Under the pieces are notes generated by a model. The model was given only the letters and a program-made list of their open reading frames with translations, did not search any database and was not told the DNA's origin. This document shows positions 22,974 through 36,600 of a DNA stretch of 64,000 nt, one piece after another (within the stretch, counting starts at the first letter, position 1; the number at the start of each line of letters is the position of its first letter). Origin of the DNA: Bagarius yarrelli (Eukaryota > Chordata > Actinopteri > Siluriformes > Sisoridae). The DNA is taken from the NCBI GenBank assembly GCA_005784505.1, contig VCAZ01000138.1:868001-932000 (forward strand), read 5' to 3'. A program made the position numbers and the translations under genes.

Positions 22974-25044
22974 TTACGGGCAGCATGGATTGTCGATAAC
23001 CAGCATGACATCGATGCCGTAGACCTCCAGCAGATCCACAAGGAAGCCACGATCAGCCAGCGGGTCCAAGCCCATAGCACGCACATGCTCAGGAGTCAGA
23101 GTGGGATCAGCGCTTGCTGCGACCTCCAGCAGGGTCTGAAAGATGCGGTTGTTCTGCTCCATAAAGAACCTGGCATGGGAGAAGAAACAAAATTATACAC
23201 AGACTGAAAAATCTAATTATTACTTACTGGCATGAACCAGTTTTCCATCACTGAGAGCCATATGTTAATATTGACTTACATATTCATTTAGATACGTTTA
23301 TATTACAGATATAATGATATAAACTACAAAGTACAATTATTCTCCAGCTAGTTGGATCTGAACTGATCCCGGAACTGTACACTACCAATAGTAATAGCAG
23401 CTATATTTATTTCTTCCTTTTTAGTTTTATTCTAATCCATTTTAATATGATTATTTTTTAAAGATATTGCTACTGTATTCTATAGTGCAGATGCTGAAGC
23501 AGATGATGCAAAGAGAATTTTCACTTAATGCAGAATAAAAGCTGCACTTGTTTAGACCAGACCAACCGAAAAGCATGTCAATTTGGATAGATTTGCACTA
23601 TTCTGGGTTTTGTCTTATAAAGTGTGAATAATGTGGTCAAATTCAAAATACCAACGAGTGCATTTTATGTATATGATGCATATGTATATGATGCAAGTAA
23701 AAAAAGGAAAAGAAACAGGGCTACAAGATTTATTTCAAGATGGGCAAATAGCTCTGATAGACAAAAAGACAAAGGAAATTTATTTCAAAATGACCACATA
23801 TTATCTAACTGTATTATATTGTATTCAAAACAGATGCAATGTTATCTGTTAAATGCTCCTATAAATACACATATGAACAACAAATGATTAAAAATAATGT
23901 AAAACAAACTACTCCATTCAAAAGCGCCATTTTTGAACCATAAATAAAAGAAGTTTTTATCTTAAACGTAGGAGACAATTAATTTTGGCGTAAATCTATC
24001 AGAGCATATTCCATAGGAATACAGTAAATTGCTTTCATGCATTTCATTACAATAAACTTATTTTGAAACTAAATTACGGGCAGATCATTTTCCTAAGGTT
24101 AAGCATACTATCTACAAAGGTGTAAAATTATCTGGCGATAGACCATAAAAAGTACTACCTGAATTTATTTGTACATTTGTATAAAAAATTGTTTTAAAAT
24201 AATTTTTTAATTAGGTAAAGAGCCATTTTATAATAGCAAATACTAGATACACACTTTTATTTTTTAACACAACTTTACTGAAAATGATAAATAATGCTAT
24301 ATTATTGGGAGCTCTTTTGGGAGAAGCCTGTGTCATTTTCGGTCAAAAAAAAAACTTGCTGGTTGAATAAACGCAACTAAGTCAGAATTTGCCAAGGGTA
24401 TGAATAATTTCGGGCTTGACTGTATATATATATTACTTATATTATACTATATCACTTAATCATATGCAAATCACAATATTTTGATAACTGCAATATATTG
24501 TGCAGCCCTAAAACATGTGACAGGTTTTAAGTATGGACAGTTGGTACATGTATTTGAGAAACTTCAAGAGAACAAACAATAAAATTTAAGCTCTGCAAAA
24601 CATACTACACATAAGCATATATATATATATATATATATTATCAAGTAATACAAATGACTTACAGAATAAAGAGGTCTTCCTCACTAGATGTACAGTCTCC
24701 ATCAACCTCCTGGGAATACAGCAACAACTGCCTGCAGTGACATGTGCATGAATGATGCATTACATCATTACCATACGTATCATCTGCTATCAGTCTTCCT
24801 GATGAAGCTAAGGCTAAATTTAGGCAAAAAGTCTGTTGTGAGTTGTGTTTAAATTACAGCAATCAGATAGTGTAACAGCGGTCCTGTCAGTACCTCTGTT
24901 CACTGAGTTTGCGATATTTCTCCCTGTCAGCATTGTTGATTCGCAGCAGAGGCTGCAGGTGTTCCCTGTGCGTCTTCACATTCTGGTTGTCAATGTAGAC
25001 ATCATAAAGCTCTTTCTTCTCCTCAAAGATTTTCTCTGTAGTGC

Positions 25045-25089
<45 letters not shown>

Positions 25090-28000
25090 CATAAACAAAC
25101 ATGCAGACAGTGTACAGAGTCAGGCACTGTTTTGTTTTTTTTAAATCATGTGCTTTTTAATCATTTTGAAAAAACAAAAGTGATACGCTCATAAAGACTG
25201 TTTATTATTAAGTAATGCAGCAGTTGTGTAACATCCCATCTCATATCTACACAAATTATATTTACTTTAAAAGAAAACCCTGTCAGCAGTTTTCACAGGC
25301 GGGGTTCTCACCTTTTCATAAACACCAGATTTAAAGACTTCTTAAATCACCATTTATTTTATATCAAGCACCCATCACATTTACACCACAGCATATAAAG
25401 CATTATAATGTAGCATTATAAACGACTTTACAGTACTTAACATTTCACTTACACTTGGAATTTTTGACATGAAAAATTTCAGAGAAATAATGATGTTGTG
25501 AATGTGTAGGTTTCATAAATTTTCTAAAAATTGTCTTCTATATGTGGGCGCATAAATTGTGACATACTTAAGAAAACTGTCCCAGGCAGGGCGTAGGCGT
25601 TGAGCAACCCCATCTCGATCCAAATTATTAGCGCAGTTTTGTTCTGACTTTGACTAGTTTATCTTATAATTCATCTTAAACTTTCAATGACCTATTTTTA
25701 TTTTCATGTTCTTTCCAGGCCTTAAATCGAAGTACTTTCTAGAAGCATGAGAAACCTGCAAAGAAGTACTCACAAGCCACATAGGACATCTCCGTCTCCA
25801 GAGCTGTGATGTCAGCAACATTGATATAGAAGAAGGGGCGGAATTCTGGTACAGAGCCACCAATTCCAGGTATAGACACATTGGCAAGGCAGCAACAGCA
25901 GTATACTGAAAAGTGTCCAGAGAGTTGATTAGGGAACAAAGTAAACAATAAAGCAGTAAAAAAAAAAACTGGCCGGCTAGAAGTTGAGAGGGAATTGCTA
26001 TTGTAAAAGCTAAAAACTTGTACTAATAATTATAAATAAATGGATGTAAAGCAGACCAACTTTATTAAATGTAAACATTTACAATTATGGATCATTAAGG
26101 TATTTGTATGTATAACTGTATATTAATTAATCTTTAGCATAGGAACTTTATTTGCACTAATTAATCGGGTCTCACCCCGGTAACAGACCACACCGACAGG
26201 TGGAGGAGAAAAGATAAGGATGCGCTTCCTCAATAGGGCGAACTTCCACAATACCATAATCTGCTCCCCGAAGAACCGGATGAACTGAGACATACAGCCA
26301 GCAGGATGTGTAATCTGACAAGAAGAATGCCATTCAAAAGACTTACTGAAAAGACCACGGTTAACGTGGATGTTGATATTCAGTTGGACTTACAGACAAA
26401 ATGGTCATAAACACAGACAGCATCAGACACAGATTCCTGTTCTACCAAATAAACTCTTGGTTTAGCAGAGTAAATGACATAAACAAGAAGCAAACAGGTG
26501 ATAAAACTGTAACAATTTGGCCCACATGCTCTCACCTTCATCTCTGGATGCATGCAACGGTTCACCATGGTGCTGCTGGGGCAGACTGTGACCAGACCAT
26601 TCCCTCCAGGAGGAAGTACAGCCTTTTTGTCCTCGTAAAATGCCTCTAGGGGTGAATACTGGCCGGGCCACTGCAACTGGTGCCTGCAGTAACACACAGG
26701 TTGTATTGTTACTTTAGGCTGAAACAGGAATAACGTATTAATTACACCCAATGAAATCTGGGGCTGCAGTGGACACAGGCTCACCAAAACTGGACAGGTA
26801 AATATTATGTGGCCTGCCTTGATGAATTAGAATGTCTGCTAAGGCACACAAATAGCCCAACCTGTGTTGTGTCAACAGTTCCGGTTTGTGGGGGTTGTGT
26901 AATGGTGTAAGTTACATTTTCCTAGCAAACTTTAACTAATCGAATATCGCTTGAAGTCTATTTAAAGGTACAATATGTGATTGTCTCCAGATTGTCTTAT
27001 TTTTGTTCTGCTGCTTGAAGGTCTTTTCACATCCTGATAGTATTTAAGTTAACTGTATTTATATGTATTTATCTATTTTTTTTACACTTTCTGACCAGCC
27101 AACTTTCTACTACCAGGGCAGGTAAAGGAAATCTTATGCCTTCTCCAGGATGCATGTAGTCAGCTATTGCAGTTTTTTACACTGCTGCATCACAGGGCAG
27201 CAAAACACCCTTGGAAGAAAGGTCTCTGATGAGAGAACTCACAGACACCCACAAAGAGTTACTGTCACTGTGAAAAACTGAGCTGAGCCAACCAAAAGAG
27301 AGAATCAAAGCTTAGAATAGGAAAAACAATCCTGACCACCTGTGTTTCAGAGCTTATAATAAAATAGAACACAATAAATATAGAAACGGGGGAGGAGAAG
27401 TGAAACTAAGTGAGGTGTCATGTCACTGTGAAGAGATGATGGTGTGTCGGGTGGCACACAGAGCACAGGCTAAATACAGGCTACATCTGATAAAGATATG
27501 AAATTAATTGTGCTGCAAAATATATCTTGAAGTCTTAACGCAGCCCCGAATCATAGCACCTATAAAGAGGATCAAAATCACTTACTTGACCTGGTTCTCT
27601 AGAAAGTGCATGTAACGGTACAGCAGTGTGTATGACGGTGACAGGATGCCCACAGACTTCATTCGAGCCCCCCGCTCCAGTTCGCTCTCCACCGGCATAT
27701 TGGCGAAGCATGCCAACCCAAAGTAAGAGCCTTTGCGAAAATATCTAAAAACATATTGGAGATGTTTGGTGAGGTTCACCACGCTAAGACAAACTGCACA
27801 GTCTCTGTATAGACTATAAAATATTATACCACCTCACTTGACTTGAATACAGATTCTTACATGAAATCACTTGCGATACGATGAGAGCCGCTGGCCATCG
27901 ACTTGAACTCCACACCATCCAGGTTTATGTCCTGAGGTAAGCACCACTCCACCATGTTTCCTGTACATGACACAAGTATTAAAAATTATTATTTCTGCCC

Positions 28001-29751
28001 ACCAACTGTATCTCTGTCAAAATATAGTGCACAATTTGAACAGGATAGTGTTATATAACGAGAAAGACATCATAAAACCATAAAGTCATGGGTTCCTAAT
28101 ACCCATACAAATAGGGTCATTCATATTTTTCTCTATTCCATTTTTTTTTTTACATAATCTTGAACCATGATGATGAATTTTGTGTTTTATTTTATATCAC
28201 ATCCCAACAAGCTACACTTAAATTCACTTTTGTGGCATTTGTCTTACATTTATCCCATTTTTGAACCAACTAAGCAGTTAAAGATTAAAGCATTGGCCAA
28301 GGTCGAGTGGTTACAGCTTGATATGTCTGGGAATTGAACCTACGATCTTCTGATCAGCAGTATAACATCTTTACCACAGAGATATCACTTACCAATTAAA
28401 CAAAGTGTGTATGTGCTAGTTTAGTCTTGCTTTCTATTTATCCTAAAATGCTGCCATAGAAAAGGGAGAAAAATTGCTCAGCAATGATTTATGTCAAGAT
28501 TTCTAAGTTAGATACTCAACATAACTGAGCCTCATTTATTGGAGTAACAGATGTCAAATAAACAAAGCAGAGACATTATAAATGTGTTGGGTTAACCTAA
28601 TGGTTAGCATTTTAGTTTAAGATTATTTGTACGAAAGCGTTTTGAATCACTGCTGTATGAATGCATCATAGAACTGGATTATATACAGTGAATAAAAATC
28701 TATGTTCATTAGAAAATGCCAACAACATGATTCATCAACAACATGAGCCAATCATGACACTCACAGCAGAAGGCATTCGTCTGTGAAAGGACTCATAGCA
28801 TTATGTTAGTCACATTAAATCAGCACAATGCCTATCACTGCTGCCTTGTGACTTCAGTGTCCCTGAGTTGATCTTGTGGACAGTTATGCATGTTTTATGC
28901 ATGTCCCTATGGGGTTTTTTTCAGGATCTCCAGTTTCTGCCCTTTTCTGAAACTGATTAGTTCTGGCTGCTCCTGTTGCAGTTGGGTGTGAATGATTGTG
29001 TTAATGTGTGTTTAACCGCATGGTGCCCTGTAGTGCTGTGTATCTGCTCGGCACACAAAGTTCCTACTTAAAATAACCAAATAACAAATAAATGAATGCA
29101 AAAATAAAGCATTAGTCATTTTCAAACTATGAGTGATGCATCCATACTGTAACTAGAGTACACTAGAGTAAAAAGCAGAAGTCCGGCAGTGTGTATTAGT
29201 CAACAAGATGACTTACAAAACTAGATCTTTTCACTTTCTCATGGTAGGAACTTTGATGGTATGACTGTTTAATCATTGCTGGGCAGGTAAACACAGCATG
29301 CATTAATTCTGGGTACAACAGACGACTGATGAGGCCAAGTTACTGCTCTGTAAAACTCCTCCAGCTCACCTGATCTGGTGTCAAAGGTCACCACGAACAC
29401 AGCAACAATTTGATCCTTCTCTTCCCATCCCGGCATCGCCCGGGTTTTAATGGAGGGTCCGGGAAAGGCGCAGTCTCCTTCCTCATCCGTGCCTGAAGCA
29501 TAAGCATCCCCCTCCGGCCCAGGGCGCGTGCTTCTGCCCTTACCTTGAACAGCTGTTACACTACCTACATCTGCCTGGCTCGCGCTCCAGCCGTTATTCG
29601 CACTATTTTTGCTGGATGGACAGCAATCTTTCGGTTCTGTAGCCAGAAATCCACCGTTGAGGGGAGCAGGCATGGCGGGGGTCGGTTCGGCCCGCCCGAC
29701 CTCCTCTTCCCAGTCAAGCAGCGGAGCTCGGTCCGACTGCTCCACCATCAT
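22974..29751 (-). CDS. dennd11: DENN domain-containing protein 11 / LCHN (complete)
   Basis: Member of the DENN superfamily (Rab exchange-factor-like) known as LCHN/KIAA1147; function poorly known, with reported links to neurite growth and ischaemia. Nine phase-consistent exons (minus): 29370-29751, 27861-27960, 27586-27744, 26536-26683, 26176-26314, 25774-25905, 24894-25044, 24663-24731, 22974-23169. They total 1476 nt, 491 aa from the first ATG (a second ATG follows directly and fits MVEQ of the human start). Conserved blocks: [14 protein letters not shown], the YFRKG and [20 protein letters not shown] stretch, [53 protein letters not shown], and the C-terminal [12 protein letters not shown] identical to the family end. 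The N-terminal 110 residues are acidic, low complexity and longer than in human (455 aa). Exon 7 has an unusual TG-repeat acceptor. Confidence 0.95.
24335..24425 (+). mobile_element. Tc1-like terminal fragment
   Basis: In dennd11 intron 8. GGTATGAATAATTTCGGGCT followed by TGACTGTAT is the usual terminal repeat of a common fish Tc1 family, preceded by CTTGCTGGTTGAATAAACGC. No partner end found within the intron. Confidence 0.6.
25047..25090. repeat. (CA)n(TA)n repeat at the dennd11 exon 7 acceptor
   Basis: On the minus strand this reads (TA)n(TG)n then TAG, directly joined to exon 7. The repeat is the only sequence available to act as the pyrimidine tract. Confidence 0.95.
28260..28390 (-). 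mobile_element. tRNA-derived SINE fragment
   Basis: In dennd11 intron 1. GGGAATTGAACCTACGATCT contains a reverse-complement B box, flanked by decayed SINE body. Weak at both ends. Confidence 0.6.
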
Positions 29752-30004
29752 CGCGCCTTCTCTGCTGACGAGGAGTCGGAAATAAACGTCGTCTCGACGG
29801 TGCTGAATGTATTAAATTATTATCTCACGGTACGACACACGCTGAATTCTAAAATAAAACATGTCCACAGAACGACAGATTCCAAATAAACATATAGTAA
29901 GACCAAGGAACCGGACACGACCAGGAGACGACACTGTTTTGATGATGTCACGCACTTCCGCCCACGTGATATATTTGGGCTATATAAGGTTTTTTCCAAA
30001 CGGT

Positions 30005-30640
30005 TCTCAAACAGATATAATATACAGCAATATAAGACGACTATATCAGACTACTATATTAGACTATAGCATTAGACTACAATATTCGACTACTATATTA
30101 GACTATAGCATTAGACTACAATATTAGACTACAGTACAATTAGTATTAGACTATAGCATTAGACTACAATTATTAGACTACAATATCGACTATTAGACTA
30201 TAGCATTTAGACTACAAATATCCGACTACTATATTAGACTATAGCATTAGACTACAATATTCGACTACTATATTAGACTATAGCATTAGACTACAATATT
30301 AGACTACAGTATTAGACTATAGCATTAGACTACAATATTAGACTACAGTATTAGACTATAGCATTAGACTACAATATTAGACTACTATATTAGACTATAG
30401 CATTAGACTACAATATTCGACTACTATATTAGACTATAGCATTAGACTACAGTATTAGACTACTATATTGTAGTATTAGACTACAATATTAGACTACAAT
30501 ATTAGACTACTATATTAGACTATAGCATTAGACTTACAGTATTAGACTACTATATTGTAGTATTAGACTACAATATTAGACTATAGTATTAGACTACAAT
30601 ATTAGACTACTATATTAGCCTACAATATTTGACTACACCT
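30005..30640 (+). repeat. 13-bp minisatellite (TATTAGACTACAA type)
   Basis: Roughly four dozen tandem 13-mers. Variants alternate in a higher-order pattern: TATTAGACTATAG, CATTAGACTACAA, TATTCGACTACTA. Occasional single-base indels shift the register (for example near 30140 and 30190). Starts about 250 bp upstream of the dennd11 start codon. Confidence 0.95.
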
Positions 30641-31149
30641 AAACTTACACCTAAAACATCAGTCTGCATTTACTTTAGACAAGTAACACAGGTGTAGGAC
30701 ATGTAAACTAGTAACAATCAGTTATTCACAGACTCCAAAATAGAACTCAGAAGAATCAACACACCAAGTAACGTTTAATCATTTTGCTTTTAAGGCATTA
30801 TCTAACCTATGGGTTGTCTTAATGTTAGGAATGTTTTTTTTCTATATGTTTATATGGTTTGGGACACGTAAAAGTAGAAATGCTCTAAACAGCGTAAAAA
30901 TGTCCAGTTTGCTTCACGTTGGTAGAACTTCATTTTATGGTGCTGTTCTAGGAACGTTTATGAGAACATTCAAGCACAAATACAAATATTATATATTTGA
31001 TACAGGAAGAAGTAAAAGGAGCACTTTCAAATCACATGAAACATTTTTTTTAATTCACAATAGAACATAGATAACATAACAAACTGTTATTTGTTATGTT
31101 ATCGTTTACAATTTTATGCAATAAATGAGCTAAATTTCCAAAATGTTTT

Positions 31150-32690
31150 TTCTTTAAATAGTTGAGATGAAGTCAGAAGAAACCTTGAGAGGAACCAGAT
31201 TCAATAGGGAACCAATCCTCATTTGGGTGGCACCCCATGTCATTGTTTATTACAGCATATTGTAATAATCAAATGTATTGTAAACTCTAGCCTTGGGTCC
31301 CAGTGAGTCCCAGTCAAAGGTCCTTGAAATCGAGGAAAAGGGCAGAAAGCTGGTCACTGGTACCTCAGGGGCAGGTCAACCCGCCCCCCGAGAGAGAGAG
31401 AGAAAGATGGAAAAAGAAAGATATGGATTCTTAAGCGTATTGTTGTGTAGAAGTTGTGTAAGAGTTACGGAAATATTGTTGACTAGCTATGGCAGCATAA
31501 CTAAAAGGAAGAGCCAAAAAATAACACCGACACAAGGGATCTATGGGATAAAAGTCGGCCCGCCACACCATCGCCAACAAGCCTGAGTGAACATGTAAGA
31601 GTGAAGAAAACACAAGCATACAAACATCCCAGTTCACCAAACACTTTATATTTTCATCAAGAAAAATACAAATAAAAGGCTTGGCTAAATAAATTGAACA
31701 CTGAGTTGCCTTGACTTGAACACTGAAACTGTGTCTGAGTCCCAATCACTAACTGGAAGGTTGTTCCATAACTGTGGGGCTTTGTAAGAGAAAGCTCTGC
31801 CCCTGCTGCCATCTTTATTATTTTTTTTAAGGGACCAATAAATAGGCCTGCACCTTTTGATCTAAGCAGGCGTGGATGATCATAACAGTACAGAAGCTCA
31901 GATACTGAGACGCGAGACCATTAGGTGCTTTATAGGTCACTTGTAATATTTTATAATCAGTAGGAAGATTTATTGGTAAGTCAGTGTAGACTGATTAATA
32001 CGGGTGATGTGGTTATATTTTCTAGATCTAGTAAGTACTCTTGCTGCTGCATTCTGGATTAACTGGAGTTTATTTATACACTTACTAGAACACCTAGACA
32101 GTAGAGCGTTACAGTAGTCCAATCGACAGGGTAACAAAACCATTACCTAGTTTTTCTGCATCCTGTAACGACATCATATTTTGGCAATATTTCTAAGGTG
32201 ACAGAAGGCTATCCTGGTAATGTTATTTACATGAGCCTCAAAGGAAAGACTAAAGTCAACAATCACACCAAGGTCTCTGACTGTGGTACACGCAGAGACA
32301 GAAAAACCATCTAGTAAAAAAGTTCCCTAGCTGCATGTGGTTTTAGCAAGAAAACTTTTGCGTTATCAGAATTGAGTAGTAGAAAGTTATCAAGCATCCA
32401 CTGTCTAATATTCTTTACACATTTCCCAACATTGTTAAGATGACCTTACCCGTCTGACTTTGCTGAAACATACAACTATGCATCATCAGGATAGCAGTGC
32501 AAGCTAATACCCTGTTTCCGTATTATTTCACCTAAGAGCAGCATATATAAGGAAATAAGGGCTCAATACAGATCCTTGTGGAACACCAAACTTTACCGTA
32601 GAGAGTGCAAAAAACTCACCATTTAAATCAAACTGATAATGATCAGACAAATAGGACCTAAGCCAGGAGATAGCTTTTGCATTTACATTT
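31150..32690 (-). mobile_element. 5'-truncated L2/CR1-clade LINE
   Basis: Reverse transcriptase and 3' region on minus, same family as the 51.3-55.4 kb copy: GVPQGS near 32575, the catalytic-site region HCYPDDA near 32490, LDYCNALLS near 32070, [13 protein letters not shown], and the 3' end with GAACCAGATTCAATAGGGAA (plus-strand reading, 31190-31210). Several stop codons and frameshifts make it dead; the endonuclease part is missing, as expected for 5' truncation. Confidence 0.85.
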
Positions 32691-33059
32691 GCAGCATTTG
32701 GCAAAAAAAGGTCAAATTATAAGAGTAAGAGTGTAAAAACACATACTGGTGTGATAACCAGGCTTCCAATACTTTTGTCCAAATAGCTTAAAATAAAATC
32801 AGTCGCATTAGTAAAATGGCTGATATAGACAAAAAGATTGTTTTTAACGTATTTCTGAATTGGTAAGTATTTATAATCGACAAAAATAAAAAACAAGAGA
32901 CGTCTTCTGAAGTGGGCGTGGTTTAGGAAGACTCACTTGGGTTTTTTTTTCGTTACTTGTAACTTGTTTGTTGTTATAGTTTAAGATGAAGTCATACAAC
33001 TAAGATATTTTTTAAGAATAAAAAAGATCCACCATGTTACAAGCAGAAAAACAACAATA

Positions 33060-33231
33060 ATGTTTGATTAAACGTTTGACTGACAGATCGAAGCGCCCGC
33101 CCATTAATCAGTCAAATAAGCGGGAGCGCACATGCAGCACGTGAGTGGTGTAAGGCAGGCCAGGCTGGAGGCTCGTTAGCGGAAGTCGAGTTGAAGCGCG
33201 CGAAACTCAAGCGTGGCACGCGCTGCTTACG
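33060..33231 (+). promoter_or_regulatory. wee2: wee2 promoter/5'UTR exon candidate
   Basis: A locally GC-rich stretch with a CACGTG E-box (33138-33143) and several CpGs ends at ACG|GTAAAG (donor at 33232). The coding exon starts after a good acceptor, TTTTCTGTCCAG at 33650, five bases before the ATG, so a non-coding first exon here is likely. Inference only. Confidence 0.5.
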
Positions 33232-33524
33232 GTAAAGTTAAATACGATAAAATCTAGGTTTCCTTTTTACGATTTTTTCATTTTAATTTATGCTGCTGCT
33301 TGACAAATGTATTCTCAGTTACACATTAAGTCCTTTAAAGTGACCACAAGCTGAATTGACTGAACCTCTTTTTTTTTTTTTAATTTTAAAACCATTTCCG
33401 TATCAGACTCTTATTTTTTAACACGAGCGAGCAGATTTTGCATCGTATTAAACAACCCGAACAATCCAATAAACCATGCCCTCTGTACATGGTGGGAACT
33501 CGGGGTGCTGAGGGTCCCCAGTTG

Positions 33525-33548
33525 CCCCCCCCCCCCCCCCCCCCCCCC
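33525..33548 (+). repeat. 24-nt poly(C) run
   Basis: Uninterrupted C run followed by a 9-nt A run in the likely wee2 5'UTR intron, about 100 bp before the coding exon. G-quadruplex prone on the minus strand. Length may be uncertain in assembly. Confidence 0.9.
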
Positions 33549-33655
33549 AAAAAAAAACAAAACAAAAATAAAACTGTTCCCACAAGCCATGTCTATAGCT
33601 TGTCTATTAGTATTAAATTGTCTGGATCTCTAGTTTGCTTTTCTGTCCAGTGAGC

Positions 33656-36600
33656 ATGATGGCGGCCGCAGCCAATGAGAAATCAGTGCAGCAGCATTTG
33701 TACTTTTTGAGCTGTGGTGAGGAAGACAGCAGCGACAGCAGTGTGGAAGATTGGGAACCCAGAAGTGTGTCGGTGAGAAGTCCATCCTCAGCCTGCCACA
33801 CCCCCAGAGTGCAGCGCCACCGCACCAGGAGTACCTCAGTCTCACCGGCTGGGTCCACCTCACCAATTCCTTATGCTGCCTGGAGGAAACTGAGGCTCTG
33901 TGACTCTCCTAGTACACCCAAGGTAAAGTTTCTTCTGAGCAATGATTGAGACTCATGATGTTTTTTCATTTACCAACACCCTCCCCTCACACACAAACAC
34001 ACACCCCACAGAGCCTGCTGTCCAAGTCAGCACTGCCTTACTCAAGCAGCAAGTCATCTCGATGTCAGAAAGTCCCGTGCCGGCCTGCGCTGTCTAACCA
34101 AGCGCCTTCAGTTAATGTTAATCCTTTCACGCCAGATACAGTGCGCCGAAAAAGTGAATACTACAAGAGAAAGAACTGTAGAAGTGACGATGACGATGGG
34201 CACAGGTAACAGAATTCTCCAAACAAAACTACTGAGGTCATTATGTTGCAGATGGTGATCTCAACATTTGCTCCCTTGTAGGTCAAAGGAAACACAAACG
34301 TCATCTGAAGATGAAAGCTATTTTCTTCCACCAAAGGTATGGAATTGTGCATTTCTTGAAGCATAGTGTATCATTTGGGGTTTTTTTTAGCCATGGATGT
34401 CTCTGTGGATGTCGGTAAAGCAAATGTATGGGACAAAACATGTATATATTATTGTTTTTACCCTTGGAGTCAACAAAAAGTGGCAAAGCTGCATTAATCA
34501 CTAGTTCAGATCAATCTGATTAAAGGATTTCTCTTACACTGTAGTACTGGGTTACATGGTACCTCCTCAAAAGCTTATTTTTTTGGGTACATTTAGATTG
34601 AACTGTGTTTAAATTGAAACCTTTACATGACAATGCGTTTGGCCTAATTTATAGATATTTGTGTGTGTGAAACACCTGCTGCTTTATTTAAATAATGCAT
34701 GGGAATGTTTATCTGCCATTATCTAAATTGGTTCTGTTGGGTGACATCACATGAGTGGCATTAAGCTACAAAACTTTTTTTTGTTTTTTGGGGGTTGGCT
34801 GTCTAAGATTTCTGCATTGATAAGGATTCTTAGAATTTGTGTTTGAGAAAATTTGTACAAAAGGTTTTTGTGGAAAAAAACAAAAACCCAACCATCTGTA
34901 CTTGAAATGTATCATCCGGGCTGTGTGTTCTTTCTACCATCTGTTGGTGCTCAGAGACCTGCTGTGCCAGCCCTAATGCTGTCACGTTATGAGAGTGAGT
35001 TCCTGGAACTGGGCCGGATTGGTGTGGGCGAGTTTGGTGCTGTGTATCGCTGTGTGAAGAGACTGGATGGCTGCATGTACGCCATTAAACGTTTGCGCAG
35101 GCCACTCGCAGGTTCTGCCAATGAGTAAGTGTGCAACAGAACGAGCATCCTAATTTCTCTCCTGCCCGACAGATGGTGTTTGTTTGCAGTGGTGTTCATG
35201 TACAGATAATTTGTGATTAAAAACAAGGCTAAAAACTTGTGGAAATATGTTACCTGGACACTTATTTTCTCTTTGCAGGCAGCTGGCATTAAAAGAGGTT
35301 TATGCCCATGCTGTACTGGGACATCACCCGCACGTTGTACGCTACTATTCTGCTTGGGCAGAAGATGACCATATGATCATTCAAAATGAGTTTTGTGATG
35401 GTACTGTATCCTGTCATTTTCTGTGATTTGTCAGCCCAAGAAAATCTATATTTATTAATCAGTGTTGTTGATTTTGAAGGTGGAAGCCTCCATGATGTCA
35501 TAACGGAGAAGGAAGAACAGGGAGAGTTCTTTTATGAATCAGAGCTAAGGGATTTGCTGCTTCAGGTCTCAATGGGATTGAAATACATCCATGCAGCAGG
35601 CCTGGTGCATCTAGACATCAAACCCAGTGGGTCTCTTAAATTTCATACCACATTCTTGGGTTGCAGTTTTAAGAGTACACACCTAATATTCTCTGATGTT
35701 TAGGTAACATATTTATTAGCCATCAGCCAAGCTCCAGTGCTGGTGGAGCAGGTGACAGTGATGAGGAAGATGGACACACTTCATCAGGAGTAGTTTATAA
35801 AATTGGTAGGGTATTTTAATCATTATTGCTCCATATAGCTTTAATTGCATACTCTACCTGTGTTTAGTATAAATCCTTATCATTTTAGGGGATCTTGGTC
35901 ATGTGACCTCTATTTCAAGTCCTCAGGTGGAGGAGGGAGACAGCCGCTTTCTAGCATGTGAAGTCTTGCGAGAGGTACTCTGGGGAGGGTAATCGTGGTG
36001 TGCACACTTAATCAGATTAGACACATGATCTATTAGATGCATTTGCTTTTTTGTGACGGGAAGTTATTTTTGTACAAAATTAGAGACGTGTGAAGGAGAT
36101 GAGATGGTGACAGAGCACTGACTTCTGCAAGGAAACGTTTTATGTTCATCATGTATGATGTGGAATTTTGTTTATCCAATATTTTGGGCAGGTCAAAATT
36201 AAATTAAAAATAGCATCAAAATGTAAAAGCTTTGCCTTCAAAAGAAATGGCTGGAGGATGGAGTCAGGAATCTGCTGAGCATATGCTAGTTTAACACCCC
36301 CACCCACACACACTGTAAACTCTTATTTGCTATTCCGTAGTGATGTTTTCAATTTGTGTAAGCAAGTTAACGTATAATAGTAAGTGTCCTTTCTGTTTAC
36401 CCTGACTTTTTGCAGGACTACACGCACCTACCCAAGGCAGATATCTTCGCCTTAAGCCTAACTGTACTGTTAGCAGCTGGAGCTCCTCCACTGCCTCAGA
36501 ATGGAGATGAATGGCACCACCTCAGGCAGGCTCACCTACCCAGCCTTCCCTGTGAATTAACACCAGCCCTAAAAAATCTTCTACAGGTGTAACACTAAGA

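Larger units (their letters stand above)
29752..33655. other. dennd11-wee2 divergent interval
   Basis: Holds the dennd11 promoter (about 29752-30000, with CACGTG at 29963), a 13-bp minisatellite, a 5'-truncated L2 LINE, and the wee2 promoter and likely 5'UTR exon. Stretches 30640-31140 and 32700-33050 show nothing I recognise. Confidence 0.7.
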
